Shown in pieces: positions 52,060 through 62,060 of a DNA stretch of 64,000 bases (position 1 is its first letter; every line of letters starts with the position of its first letter). The notes under the pieces are model-generated. The model did no database searches. It was not told the DNA's origin and was given only the letters and a program-made list of their open reading frames with translations. A program made the translations under genes and the position numbers. Origin of the DNA: Gaiellasilicea sp963705515 (lineage in GTDB: Bacteria; Actinomycetota; Thermoleophilia; Gaiellales; Gaiellaceae); assembly GCA_963705515.1 (NCBI GenBank), contig CAVPJV010000008.1, forward strand, positions 1,054,001 through 1,118,000, in the 5' to 3' direction.

Positions 52060-52788
52060 GTGAAGCTGCACGTCACCGGCGCGACCGGCTACCTCGGTTC
52101 CGAGCTCGTCCGCCTCCGTCCCGACGCGACCACGGAGCGGGTCGAGGTACGCGACGCCGCCTCCGTCTCCGAGCTCCTCGGGCGGCTGCGGCCGGACGTC
52201 GTCATCCACACCGCCTACCGGCAGGACGAGGACGACGTGAACACGCTCGGCTCCGAGAACGTCGCGCGGGCGGCCGCTGCAGTTGGCGCCCGGCTCGTCC
52301 ACCTCTCGACCGACGTCGTCTTCGACGGGCGCAAGGGAGCGCCGTACGTCGAGGAGGATCCGCTCTCGCCGCTGACGCAGTACGGCCACGCGAAGGCCGA
52401 GGCGGAGATCCGCGTGGCGCTCGCCCATCCCGGGGCGCTGCTCGTGCGGACGTCACTCATGTACGGGGGTCGGACGCCGTCCAAGCACGAGCTTGCCGTC
52501 CACGATCCGGCCTTCACCTTCTACACGAACGAGATCCGCAGCCCGGTGCACGTGACCGACCTTGCCCAGGCGCTGCTGGAGCTCGCCGAGCTCGACACGG
52601 CCGGACCGCTGCACGTCGCCGGCGCGGACGACGTCTCCCGCGCGGAGTTCGCGGAGCTGATCCGGGGCGGCCCGGTCCCCTCACGGCTCGCTCCTGAGAC
52701 CCGTCCGCTCGACTGCTCGCTCGACTCTTCGCACGCCCAGGCGCTGCTTCGCACGCGCCTCCGCGGGGTGCGCGAGGTGCTGGGCTAG
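52060..52788 (+). CDS. RmlD-like NAD(P)-dependent sugar nucleotide reductase/epimerase
   Basis: The N-terminal motif HVTGATGYLGSELV binds NAD(P). The family region is LVHLSTDVVFDGRKGAPYVE with the Thr, and the catalytic pair is YGHAKAEAE (YxxxK). RmlD-like enzymes reduce 4-keto sugars such as dTDP-4-dehydrorhamnose. At 242 residues it is shorter than RmlD (about 290), and no other dTDP-sugar gene is nearby, so its substrate is unclear. GTG at 52060 is used. Its stop shares CTAG with the convergent cyclase. Confidence 0.85.
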   Translation: MKLHVTGATGYLGSELVRLRPDATTERVEVRDAASVSELLGRLRPDVVIHTAYRQDEDDVNTLGSENVARAAAAVGARLVHLSTDVVFDGRKGAPYVEEDPLSPLTQYGHAKAEAEIRVALAHPGALLVRTSLMYGGRTPSKHELAVHDPAFTFYTNEIRSPVHVTDLAQALLELAELDTAGPLHVAGADDVSRAEFAELIRGGPVPSRLAPETRPLDCSLDSSHAQALLRTRLRGVREVLG

Positions 52789-53540
52789 TCCCCTTCGAGT
52801 CGCTCGGTGATCGTCTCAGGGCTTTTCGCCGCGCGTTCGGCGAGCGTGTCGACCTGGGACGCAGCCCGCTCGAGCGACCGCTCCACCGCCTTGTGCACGC
52901 TCGCCTTGATCCGGTCCGCGAGGCGAGCACCGAAGTCGTCCGGCTCCTCCGGCGGCGGTGGCTGCGGTGGCGCCGGAACCTGCGGCTCGGCGGTCTCGTG
53001 CTCGTGCGGGGCCGTGGCGCCCTCGATCTCGAGCTCGAAGACACGCTCCGGCTCGTCGAAGTCCTTCAGCCGCCGCTCGCCGAGCGGGAAGATCGACACA
53101 CCTTCCGGCAGCGTCGCGCCGACGAGCGCGCGTGTCGTGTCCGAGAGCAGGACGTGGCCGCCCTTCCCCGCGGTGCAGAGCCGCGCCGCGCGGACGACGT
53201 CGAGACCGAGGTAGCCCTCGCTCCCGACGGCCGGCTCGCCGGTGTGCAGCCCCATCCGGACGAGGACCGTGCAGCCTTGCGGCCAGTCGTGCGTGGCGTG
53301 GGCGCGTTGCACCTCGACAGCCGCCTTGACCGCGTCGCGGGCGCGCGGGAAGGCGAAGAAGAACGCATCCCCCTGCGTGTCGATCTCGACGCCGCCGCGC
53401 TCCGAGAAGCGCTCGCGCATCAGCCGGCGGTGGTCGGAGAGGACGCGGTCATACCCCTCGCCGAGCTGCTTCAGGAGCGCCGTTGAGCCCTCGATGTCGC
53501 TGAAGACGAATGTGACCGTGCCGCTCGGAAGGGCAGTCAT
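52785..53540 (-). CDS. Class III adenylate/guanylate cyclase
   Basis: Residues 8-165 form a class III cyclase catalytic domain: metal-binding Asp in TFVFSDIEGSTALL and in VEIDTQGDAFFFAF, RMGLHTGEP and GLDVVRAARLC, where the usual Asn before AAR is replaced. No membrane segment is present. A proline-rich linker (QVPAPPQPPPPEEP) and an alanine/lysine helical tail of about 60 residues follow. The ATG at 53540 starts right before the family sequence; GTG at 53555 is an alternative. It is divergent from the thioredoxin-domain gene at 53576. Confidence 0.9.
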   Translation of the reverse strand: MTALPSGTVTFVFSDIEGSTALLKQLGEGYDRVLSDHRRLMRERFSERGGVEIDTQGDAFFFAFPRARDAVKAAVEVQRAHATHDWPQGCTVLVRMGLHTGEPAVGSEGYLGLDVVRAARLCTAGKGGHVLLSDTTRALVGATLPEGVSIFPLGERRLKDFDEPERVFELEIEGATAPHEHETAEPQVPAPPQPPPPEEPDDFGARLADRIKASVHKAVERSLERAASQVDTLAERAAKSPETITERLEGD

Positions 53541-53575
53541 GCGCCCAGTATGCAAGCGCGTGGCAAGCTCGGACT

Positions 53576-55466
<1,891 letters not shown>

Positions 55467-55504
55467 CCAGCTTGGGTCATGCCCCTAACTTCCGGATCCT
55501 ATCG

Positions 55505-55533
55505 TTGTCTAAGTCGGGGAAACGGAGTAGTCT
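55505..55533 (+). promoter_or_regulatory. Predicted promoter of the branched-chain-type binding protein
   Basis: TTGTCT (55505-55510) and TAGTCT (55528-55533) are exactly 17 bases apart, 45 bases before the ATG at 55578, which has AAGGGGAG before it. The region becomes clearly intergenic only when the thioredoxin-domain gene is corrected to end at 55466. Confidence 0.5.
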
Positions 55534-55577
55534 CGCCGACCAGCGGGCCTCTTTCTCTTCGATCAAGGGGAGTCTTT

Positions 55578-56843
55578 ATGCGTAGGGTCTCACTCGCCGG
55601 GTTGGCAGTTCTAGGAGCGCTGCTCCTTGCCATCCCGTCGGCCTTTGCCAAGTCGGATCTCGTCGCCGCCGACCCCGGCATCACATCGAGCTCGATCAAG
55701 ATCGGCGGCACCTTCCCGCTGACCGGACCGGCATCGTCGTATGCGCCGATCCCGCAGTCGATGAAGGCGTACTTCTCGTACATCAACGCTCGCCGGGGCC
55801 CGGACGGCAAGCGCGGCGTCTACGGCCGGCAGATCATCTTCAACTACTACGACGACGGCTACAACCCGGTCAACTCCGTCCAGCTGCAGCGCAAGCTGAT
55901 CCAGGAGGACAAGGTCTTCGCGGTCGTCGGCACGCTCGGCACCGAGGTCAACCAGGCGGTCCAGCCGCTGCTGAACGCGGCGAAGGTGCCGCACGTGCTC
56001 GTCTCGACGGGCGCCAGTGAGTTCGGCAAGGACTACGCCAAGTACCCGTGGACGATCGGCTGGCAGCCGGACTACGTCGCCGAGGGTCGCCTGTACGGGA
56101 CCGACATTCGCAAGAACAAGCCGAACGCGAAGATCGCGATCCTGTACCAGAACGACAGCTACGGCAAGGACTACGTCAACGGCTTCAAGTCGGCGCTCGG
56201 CACCGCCAAGGTGAAGAGCCAGGTCATCGCCGAGCAGGCGTACGACCTCGTCGGCGGCACGACGCCGGCGTCGCAGCTCGCGCGGCTGAAGGCGAGCGGG
56301 GCGGACACGCTGATGATCTTCGTGACGCCGACGCCGACGATCCAGTCGTACGCGGTCCTGCGGGCGATCGCCTGGAAGCCGGCCGACATCTACCTCAACT
56401 CGGTCTCCGCGACCGACACGTTCATGGGGGCGGCCGTGCGCAACTCGAGCGCCGACCTCGTCAACGGCTCGATCAGCGCCCAGTACCTGAAGGATCCCGC
56501 GTCGCCGGCGTTCGCCAACGACGCGACGGTCAAGCAGTACGTCGCGCTGATGGCGAAGTACAACCCGCGTGGCAAGGTCACCGACGGGCTCAACTTCTAC
56601 GGCTTCGCCAAGGCGGACACGTTCGTCCGGGCGATGTACAAGGCCGGGAAGAACCCGACGCGCGCGGGGCTGATGAGGGCACTGCTCTCGCTCAACGAGA
56701 CGTCGCCGTTCCTGCTTCAGGGCTCGAAGCTGAAGACGTCGGCAACGGACCACTTCATCATCTCGCACCAGCGCCTGATCCGGTACAACAACGGCTCCTG
56801 GGCGTCGGCAGGCCCGCTCGTCGACGGGCGGCCTCGCGGCTAG
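55578..56843 (+). CDS. Branched-chain amino acid-type ABC substrate-binding protein (LivK family)
   Basis: A signal peptide (residues 1-24, LAVLGALLLAIPSAFA) without lipobox is followed by a peripla-BP_6 fold: IKIGGTFPLTGPASSY, YGRQIIFNYYDDGYNPVNSV, VVGTLGTEVNQAVQPLLNAA, AILYQNDSYGKDYVNGFK and FYGFAKADTFVRAMYKAG. The ligand is uncertain; aromatic acids and amides are also bound by this family. No Liv permease or ATPase gene is in the window. Acyl-CoA dehydrogenase and thiolase follow, hinting at branched-chain or related acid catabolism. A terminator follows at 56872. Confidence 0.9.
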   Translation: MRRVSLAGLAVLGALLLAIPSAFAKSDLVAADPGITSSSIKIGGTFPLTGPASSYAPIPQSMKAYFSYINARRGPDGKRGVYGRQIIFNYYDDGYNPVNSVQLQRKLIQEDKVFAVVGTLGTEVNQAVQPLLNAAKVPHVLVSTGASEFGKDYAKYPWTIGWQPDYVAEGRLYGTDIRKNKPNAKIAILYQNDSYGKDYVNGFKSALGTAKVKSQVIAEQAYDLVGGTTPASQLARLKASGADTLMIFVTPTPTIQSYAVLRAIAWKPADIYLNSVSATDTFMGAAVRNSSADLVNGSISAQYLKDPASPAFANDATVKQYVALMAKYNPRGKVTDGLNFYGFAKADTFVRAMYKAGKNPTRAGLMRALLSLNETSPFLLQGSKLKTSATDHFIISHQRLIRYNNGSWASAGPLVDGRPRG

Positions 56844-56861
56844 ACGCACAGCAGTCCAGTA

Positions 56862-57027
56862 TGAAAGGATCGTGGGGGCCGGAGACGGCCCCCACTTTCT
56901 TGGCGCAAGATGAGCATCCGCGGGGCGGATGCTCATCGCGCGAAGACCCCTGAAGGGGACGCTTCGCGTCCCAAGGCATCATCGAAGAGCTGCAGGTGAA
57001 AGGATCGTGGGGCGACGACGGCCCCAC
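56862..57027. repeat. Composite repeat: duplicated terminator-like hairpins around a long palindrome
   Basis: TGAAAGGATCGTGGGG occurs at 56862-56877 and 56997-57012, each continuing into a similar hairpin (10-bp stem at 56872-56895, 7-bp stem at 57007-57027). Between them lie a 29-base palindrome (56909-56937; 13-bp arms, GATGAGCATCCGC, 3-base loop) and a 7-bp hairpin (56956-56972, GGGACGC). The second hairpin ends 9 bases before the acyl-CoA dehydrogenase ATG, which has no visible ribosome-binding site. The 193-bp space contains no gene. Confidence 0.7.
56872..56900 (+). terminator. Rho-independent-type terminator after the LivK-like gene
   Basis: A 10-bp GC stem (GTGGGGGCCG with CGGCCCCCAC) closes a GAGA loop and is followed by TTTCT. 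It lies 28 bases after the stop. Confidence 0.75.
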
Positions 57028-57036
57028 CTTCGTTTC

Positions 57037-58194
57037 ATGGACTTCACGCTGACACCCGAGCAGGAGCTGATCCGCGCGTCGGCGCGCGAGCTCTGCGAAC
57101 GCGAGCTCGTCCCGCACGCCCGGGACTGGGACGAGGCCGAGGAGCTGCCGCGCGCGCTCGTCGGCACGCTCGCCGAGGCAGGCTTCCTCGCTGCGGGCCT
57201 GCCCGAGGAGCTGGGCGGCGGCGGGCTCGACTCGGTCTCGTACTGCCTGCTGTGCGAGGAGCTCGGCAAGGCGGACTCGTCGGTCCGCGGGATCGTCTCC
57301 GTCTCGAACGGGCTCTTCGGCAAGACGGTCGCGAAGTGGGGGACGGAGGCGCAGAAGCAGGAGCACCTGCCGCCGCTCGCGAGCGGCGACGCGCTCGGCT
57401 GCTACGCGCTCACCGAGCCCGGCTGCGGCTCCGACGCGGCCGCGCTCGCGACCCGGGCCCAAAGAGCGTCGGACGGCGACGACTGGGTGCTGACTGGCTC
57501 GAAGGTCTTCATCACGCTCGGCAGCTGGGCCGCGACCGCGATCGTCTTCGCCCGCACGGGCGGTGACGGCCCGAAGGGGATCAGCGCGTTCCTCGTCCCG
57601 ACGGGCTCGGACGGCTTCGAGGCCAGGCCGATGAAGGGGAAGCTGGGACTGCGGGCGCAGGACACGGCCGAGCTCTCCCTCGACGGCGTCCGGGTGCCGG
57701 CCGAGGCGATGCTCGGCGAGGAGGGGGAGGGGTTCAAGGTCGCGATGTCCGCGCTCGACAACGGCCGCATCTCGCTCGCCGCCGGGTGTGTCGGGATCGC
57801 GCAGGGCTGCCTCGACGCCTCCGTCGGCTACGCGAAGGAGCGGGAGGCGTTCCGCAAGCCGATCGCCGCCTTCCAGCTCGTGCAGCAGCTGCTCGCGGAG
57901 ATGCACGTCGAGACCGACGCGGCACGGCTCCTCACGTGGCGGGCGGCGTCGCTCGCGGACGCCGGCGCTTCGTACACGACCGAGGCCGCCGTGGCGAAGT
58001 GGTACGCCAGCGAGGCGGCCGTGCGCGCCGCGAACGCCGCCGTCCAGGTGCTCGGCGGCTACGGCTACGTGGACGAATACCCTGTGGCGAAATACCTGCG
58101 TGACGCGCGCGTTACGACGCTGTACGAGGGCACGAGCCAGATCCAGACGCTGATCGTCGGCCGTGCTCTCACCGGTGAGTCCGCCTTCAACTGA
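57037..58194 (+). CDS. Acyl-CoA dehydrogenase
   Basis: The three-domain ACAD fold is complete: N-terminal helices (MDFTLTPEQELIRASARE), FAD-binding middle domain (CYALTEPGCGSDAAAL, WVLTGSKVFITLGSWA) and C-terminal domain with the catalytic base Glu364 in TTLYEGTSQIQTL and VQVLGGYGYVDEYPV. It oxidises acyl-CoA to enoyl-CoA, passing electrons to ETF; chain specificity is not evident. The length of 385 residues is normal. ATG at 57037 begins the conserved sequence without a Shine-Dalgarno site. The thiolase follows 11 bases downstream. Confidence 0.95.
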   Translation: MDFTLTPEQELIRASARELCERELVPHARDWDEAEELPRALVGTLAEAGFLAAGLPEELGGGGLDSVSYCLLCEELGKADSSVRGIVSVSNGLFGKTVAKWGTEAQKQEHLPPLASGDALGCYALTEPGCGSDAAALATRAQRASDGDDWVLTGSKVFITLGSWAATAIVFARTGGDGPKGISAFLVPTGSDGFEARPMKGKLGLRAQDTAELSLDGVRVPAEAMLGEEGEGFKVAMSALDNGRISLAAGCVGIAQGCLDASVGYAKEREAFRKPIAAFQLVQQLLAEMHVETDAARLLTWRAASLADAGASYTTEAAVAKWYASEAAVRAANAAVQVLGGYGYVDEYPVAKYLRDARVTTLYEGTSQIQTLIVGRALTGESAFN

Positions 58195-58205
58195 GGAGAG
58201 CCCTA

Positions 58206-59366
58206 GTGTCAGAAGCAGTCATCGTCAGCGCCGTTCGGACGCCGATCGGGCGCGCCGGAAAGGGCTCGCTCATGGACGTCCGCCCGGACGACCTGCTCGC
58301 ATTCGCGATCCGTGAGGCCGTCGAGCAGGCAGAGGGCCTCGACCCGAACGACATCGTCGACGTGATGGTCGGCTGCGGCTTCCCGCAGGAGAAGCAGGGC
58401 ATGAACCTCGCGCGCCGCGCCGCGCTACTGGCCGGGCTGCCGAAGCGGGTGCCGGGCACGACCGTCAACCGCTTCTGCGCCTCGTCGCTGCAGACGACGC
58501 GGATGGCGTTCCACGCGATCAAGGCGGGCGAGGGCGACGTCTACGTCGCCGCGGGCGTCGAGTCGATCTCGCAGGTCGACGGCTATCCGAAGGACTCGGA
58601 GGAGCTGCATCCGAAGCTCGTCGGCGAGGGAGCGATCGCCAACGTCTACATCCCGATGGGGCTGACGGCCGAGAACGTCGCCGAGCGCTACGACGTCTCG
58701 CGCGACGACATGGACCGGTTCGCACAGCGCTCGCAGGAGCGTGCCGTTGCGGCGCAGGAGTCGGGCTTCTTCGCCCGCGAGCTGACGCCGTACCCGAAGG
58801 AGGACGGGACGGTCGTCTCCGCCGACGACGGCCCGCGCCCGAGCTCCACGTACGAGAAGCTGCAGGAGCTGCAGCCTGCGTTCGTCCCCGAGGGGAAGGT
58901 CACCGCCGGCAACTCGTGCCCGCTGAACGACGGCGCGGCGGCGCTCGTGGTCATGTCCGAGGAGCGCGCGGCGGAGATCGGGCTGAAGCCGCGCGCCCGG
59001 ATCATCTCGTCGGCCGTGACGGGACTCGACCCGGAGATCATGGGCGTCGGCCCGATCGACGCGGTCAAGGTCGCGCTCGGCCGCGCCGGGATGACGATCG
59101 ACGACGTCGACGTGATGGAGCTGAACGAGGCCTTCGCGGCGCAGGTGCTCCCCGTCTGCCGCGAGCTCGGCGTCGACCCGTTCGGCGAGAAGCTGAACCC
59201 GCACGGCGGCGCGATCGCGCTCGGGCATCCCTACGGCATGACCGGCGCCCGGATCATGTGCACGCTCCTCAACGACCTCGAGACGGTGGACGGCACGATC
59301 GGGCTCGAGACGATGTGCGTCGGCGGCGGCCAGGGCATGGCGATGGTCGTCGAGCGCCTGACTTAG
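58206..59366 (+). CDS. Acetyl-CoA acyltransferase (thiolase)
   Basis: The enzyme splits or forms 3-ketoacyl-CoA. The sequence has AVIVSAVRTPIGRAGKGSL, nucleophile Cys91 in VNRFCASSLQTTRMA, ELNEAFAAQVLPVCRELG, the His loop GGAIALGHPYGMTGARI and the second Cys in MCVGGGQGMAMV. The 386 residues fit degradative and biosynthetic thiolases. GTG at 58206 lies 11 bases after the acyl-CoA dehydrogenase stop, with GAGGAGAG before it, so the two form a fatty/branched acid oxidation unit. The stop lies inside a terminator palindrome. Confidence 0.95.
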   Translation: MSEAVIVSAVRTPIGRAGKGSLMDVRPDDLLAFAIREAVEQAEGLDPNDIVDVMVGCGFPQEKQGMNLARRAALLAGLPKRVPGTTVNRFCASSLQTTRMAFHAIKAGEGDVYVAAGVESISQVDGYPKDSEELHPKLVGEGAIANVYIPMGLTAENVAERYDVSRDDMDRFAQRSQERAVAAQESGFFARELTPYPKEDGTVVSADDGPRPSSTYEKLQELQPAFVPEGKVTAGNSCPLNDGAAALVVMSEERAAEIGLKPRARIISSAVTGLDPEIMGVGPIDAVKVALGRAGMTIDDVDVMELNEAFAAQVLPVCRELGVDPFGEKLNPHGGAIALGHPYGMTGARIMCTLLNDLETVDGTIGLETMCVGGGQGMAMVVERLT

Positions 59367-59385
59367 TTGCTGACAGCAACTAAGT
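59361..59385. terminator. Palindrome spanning the thiolase stop codon
   Basis: A perfect 25-base palindrome (12-bp arms ACTTAGTTGCTG, one central base) includes the TAG stop at 59364-59366. It probably forms a terminator hairpin. No U-tract is present. Its core reappears in opposite orientation at 59424-59440. Confidence 0.6.
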
Positions 59386-59418
59386 CGGCTGGAACCGCGT
59401 CGCTGCGGGGGACGCACG

Positions 59419-59445
59419 GCTCAAGTTGCTGTCAGCAACTCGAGC
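59419..59445. repeat. Second hairpin with inverted copy of the thiolase terminator core
   Basis: AGTTGCTGTCAGCAACT (59424-59440) forms an 8-bp stem around one base. Flanking GCTC and GAGC extend it with a single A-C mismatch. It lies 8 bases before the GTG of the phosphotransferase at 59453 and may limit or control its expression. The core differs from the one at 59366-59380 only in the central base. Confidence 0.5.
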
Positions 59446-59452
59446 CCTCCGG

Positions 59453-60202
59453 GTGAGCGACGAGCGGCCCGACCTCGGGCCGCTCGAGCAGGTGGCGCGC
59501 GACGTCGCGGCGATGTGGGGAGTCGAGCTCGGCGAGCCGTTCACGCTCGCGCTGCACTCGTACGCGGCGCCGGCGGGCGACGACGGTGTGCTCAAGGTGG
59601 TGCCCGAGCGCCACTGGGAGAGCGACCACGAGCCCGATGCTCTTGCGCACTGGGGCGGAGACGGTGCCGCGCGGCTGCTGCGTCGCGACCGCGCCCGCCG
59701 CGCCTTCCTGATCGAGCGCGCACGGCCCGGCAGGGACATCTCGGAGCTGCCCGACCCGGAGGCGACCGAGATCGCCGTCGACGTCGGTCAGCGGCTGTGG
59801 CGGCCGGCCGGCGCACCGTTTCGCCGCGTCGAGGACGTGCTGCCGCGCTGGCTCGACGAGGGAGAAGGTGAGCTTCGAGCACGGGCGGAGGAACTGCTCC
59901 GTGGCATGACGCTCCGTCACGACGTGCTCGTCCACGGCGACTTCCACCACCACAACATCCTCACCTCGGCGCGCGGCCACCTCGCGATCGACCCGCAGCC
60001 GTTCCTGGGCGAGCCGGAGTACGACGTCGTCCCCTTCCTCTGGAACCCGCTCCCGATCGGGCTGCGGCCGGCGCTGCTCGGCCCGCGGCTCGCCGCGTTC
60101 GCCGCGGCCGGGCTCGACGAGGAGCGCATTCGCGCCTGGATGGTGATCCGCGGCTCGTTCCTGCTGCCCGAGGAGGCGGAGGGGCTACTGGCGCTCCTCT
60201 AG
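59453..60202 (+). CDS. Aminoglycoside/streptomycin-type small-molecule phosphotransferase
   Basis: The APH fold is shown by FTLALHSYAAPAGDDGVLKVV, RAFLIERARPGRDISEL, the Brenner motif VLVHGDFHHHNILTS and the metal/catalytic segment HLAIDPQPFLGEPEYDVVPFL. This is the APH(6)/hydroxyurea kinase subgroup pattern (IDPQPF.GEP.YD). Members phosphorylate streptomycin or other small hydroxylated compounds; no resistance should be assumed. It is 249 residues from GTG at 59453. The 3' end overlaps the convergent histidine phosphatase gene by 18 bases. Confidence 0.85.
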   Translation: MSDERPDLGPLEQVARDVAAMWGVELGEPFTLALHSYAAPAGDDGVLKVVPERHWESDHEPDALAHWGGDGAARLLRRDRARRAFLIERARPGRDISELPDPEATEIAVDVGQRLWRPAGAPFRRVEDVLPRWLDEGEGELRARAEELLRGMTLRHDVLVHGDFHHHNILTSARGHLAIDPQPFLGEPEYDVVPFLWNPLPIGLRPALLGPRLAAFAAAGLDEERIRAWMVIRGSFLLPEEAEGLLALL

Positions 60203-60853
60203 GAACGGCTGCAGCTGCTCCCAGAGGTGCTCCATCGTCGTCGTGCGGGCGGGGTGGAGCGGGTCGTAGGGGACGTAGTTGACCGTGCGGACGATCCAGC
60301 CGTCGTCGCCGAGGTCGAGCACGTTGATACACGCCGGCGCCTGCTCGAACGTGCCGAAGTAGGTGCGGTCGCCGGACAGGGCGTACGAGATGACGATCCG
60401 GTTGACGCCGCCGTGGAGGACGGCGAGCGCGGTGTGCCAGTCCGCTGGCGAGCAGCCGCTCCAGAGCCGGGTGGACGCGGTCGAGCGCCTCCCCGAGCGA
60501 CTCGCCGCCGAGGAAGCGCTGTGCCTCGTCCTTCACCTGGAGCGCGCCGACGAACGACAGCCTCGAGCTCGTCGGGCGGGATCGCGTCGAGCCTGCCGCC
60601 GCGCCATTCCGCGAGCTCCGGCCAGAGCTCGACGTGCTTTCCCGGTGCGACGATCTCGGCCGTCTCGAGCGTGCGCGGCAGGTCGCTCGCGACGCACGAG
60701 GTCGAAGTCGACGTTCGCGAGCGCGTCGCGCGCTGCGGCCGCTTGCTCGCGACCGCGCGGTGTGAGCGGCACGTCCTCCGGCTTCACCGGCGCGCCGGCG
60801 TCGTCCACGTACGACACGTCGCCGTGCCGCATCAAGATCAGGCGGCGTCTCAC
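60185..60853 (-). CDS. Histidine phosphatase (phosphoglycerate mutase-like), three frameshifts
   Basis: The start RRRLILMRHGDVSYVDDAG has the RHG phosphohistidine motif; LTPRGREQAAAARDAL and, after correction, VASDLPRTLETAEIVAP, WHTALAVLHGGVNRIVI (second His) and GDDGWIVRTVNYVP complete the fold. Frames change at about 60698, 60563 and 60448, each as one inserted base; corrected length is 221 residues with stop at 60185. Three same-sign indels in 250 bases within one conserved gene point to local consensus error. The GTG start overlaps the DUF6285 stop. It belongs to an operon with DUF6285 and phosphotransferase genes. Confidence 0.75.
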
Positions 60854-61155
60854 TCCTCGTACTTCGCCAGGTAGCGGGGGTTCGAGACGCGCAGCTTCTG
60901 CGCCACCTGCTCCTTCAGCAGCGCGACCGCGTTCTCGGGGACGTCGCCGGCGCGGATCCGGCGCGCCAGCTCCCAGTCGTCCGCCCGCGGAGGTGTCGTC
61001 GCCCACAGCTCCCGCTCGGCGATCCCGAGCCCGTTGATCGCGACGAGCGTCCGGAACTTCAGCCGGTGGTCGTCGAGGATCGGGAGGATCTCGTTCTGCA
61101 GGAACTCGCGCACGGCCTCGGCGAGCTCCTGCGGGCTGGGGCGGTCATGCTGCAT
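60850..61155 (-). CDS. DUF6285 domain protein
   Basis: The 101-residue sequence (PSPQELAEAVREFLQNEILP, HRLKFRTLVAINGLGIAERE, NPRYLAKYEE) matches small DUF6285 proteins that are almost always encoded directly after a phosphotransferase-family gene, as here, often with acyl-CoA dehydrogenases. The pair resembles a split ACAD10-type kinase module; its role is unknown. ATG at 61155 overlaps the upstream gene by 11 bases, and the stop overlaps the next start (GTGA). Confidence 0.85.
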   Translation of the reverse strand: MQHDRPSPQELAEAVREFLQNEILPILDDHRLKFRTLVAINGLGIAERELWATTPPRADDWELARRIRAGDVPENAVALLKEQVAQKLRVSNPRYLAKYEE

Positions 61156-62057
61156 GTTCGATCAGGTCGAGCAGCTCGTACTCCATCTCGGCCGCGAGGC
61201 GGCCCAGCACGGCGAGCTCGACGCTGCGCTCCTGCCCGTTGAAGTGGCGCCGCGACTGGGTCAGGCAGCCGGTCGCCCACTTGACGTTGCCGAAGACCTC
61301 CCAGACGAGCAGCTCCTCGCGCGTCACGTCGAGGCCCGTCAGCTCGGCGTAGCGGTCGAGGTAGCGGTCGAGCTCGCCGACGCCGCCGAGGTGCTTCTCG
61401 TCGGCGCCGAAGCGCCAGGCGCGGACGAGCGGCCAGGCGAGGTCCTCGACCGGGTCGGCGAGGTGCGCGAACTCCCAGTCGAGCACCGCGACGATCCCGT
61501 GCTCGTCGACCGCGATGTTGCCGATCCGCCAGTCGCCGTGGACGACGACGGGCTCGCGGTGCCTCGGCAGCCGCTCGCTTCACCCAGTGGAGGCCGAGCT
61601 CGATCGCCGGGTGCGGCTCGCCGACCGAGTCGAGCTCGTCGTAGAAGCGCGCGATCGCGTCGCCGGGCTCCAGGAACGGCAGCCGCTCGGGCGGGATCGC
61701 GTGGATCTTCGCCAGCTCCTCCGCCAGCTGGACGTCGAGCCCCGGCGGCGGGCTCTTGACGATCCGGCGCCCGATCGTCTCGCCGTGGATCCGCTCCATC
61801 ACGAACGCCTCCCGCCCCTCGACCTCGCCCAGGTAGGCGATCGGCTCCGGCACCTTCACGCCCGCCTCGTGGGCGGCGCGGAGCACCTCGAACTCGTGCT
61901 CGAGCGACAGCGTCGCCTGGTGGATGACGCCGCCGGCGGCGCGGCGGATCAGCAGCTCGCGCCCGTCCGAGTCGACCGCCCAGGCCTCCTTCGACGCGCC
62001 GCCGGCGAGCAGGACGGCGCGCTCGACCGGCGCGTCGAGCGCCGCGGCGAACGCCAG
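61145..62057 (-). CDS. ACAD10-like phosphotransferase family protein, at least one frameshift; 5' end unresolved
   Basis: The APH-like fold is clear: LAGGASKEAWAVD, LLIRRAAGGVIHQATLSLEH, EAFVMERIHGETIGRRIV, Brenner motif VVVHGDWRIGNIAV and VAVLDWEFAHLADPVEDLAWP. The frame breaks at about 61580 as one inserted base (WVKR then RLPRHREPVVVHGDW). No ATG, GTG or TTG is available in frame before the conserved start; CTG at 62057 is the only candidate, so another indel near 62060 is likely. ACAD10-like kinases phosphorylate hydroxyacyl-CoA in other organisms; the substrate here is unknown. It is coupled to DUF6285. Confidence 0.7.
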
Positions 62058-62060
62058 CTC

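Noticed and set aside
52060..52788. rmlD of a dTDP-rhamnose pathway
   Set aside because: The protein is short and no other rml gene is present, so a specific role is not supported.
59453..60202. Antibiotic resistance determinant
   Set aside because: The APH(6)-like fold alone does not show a drug substrate, and there is no mobile or resistance context.
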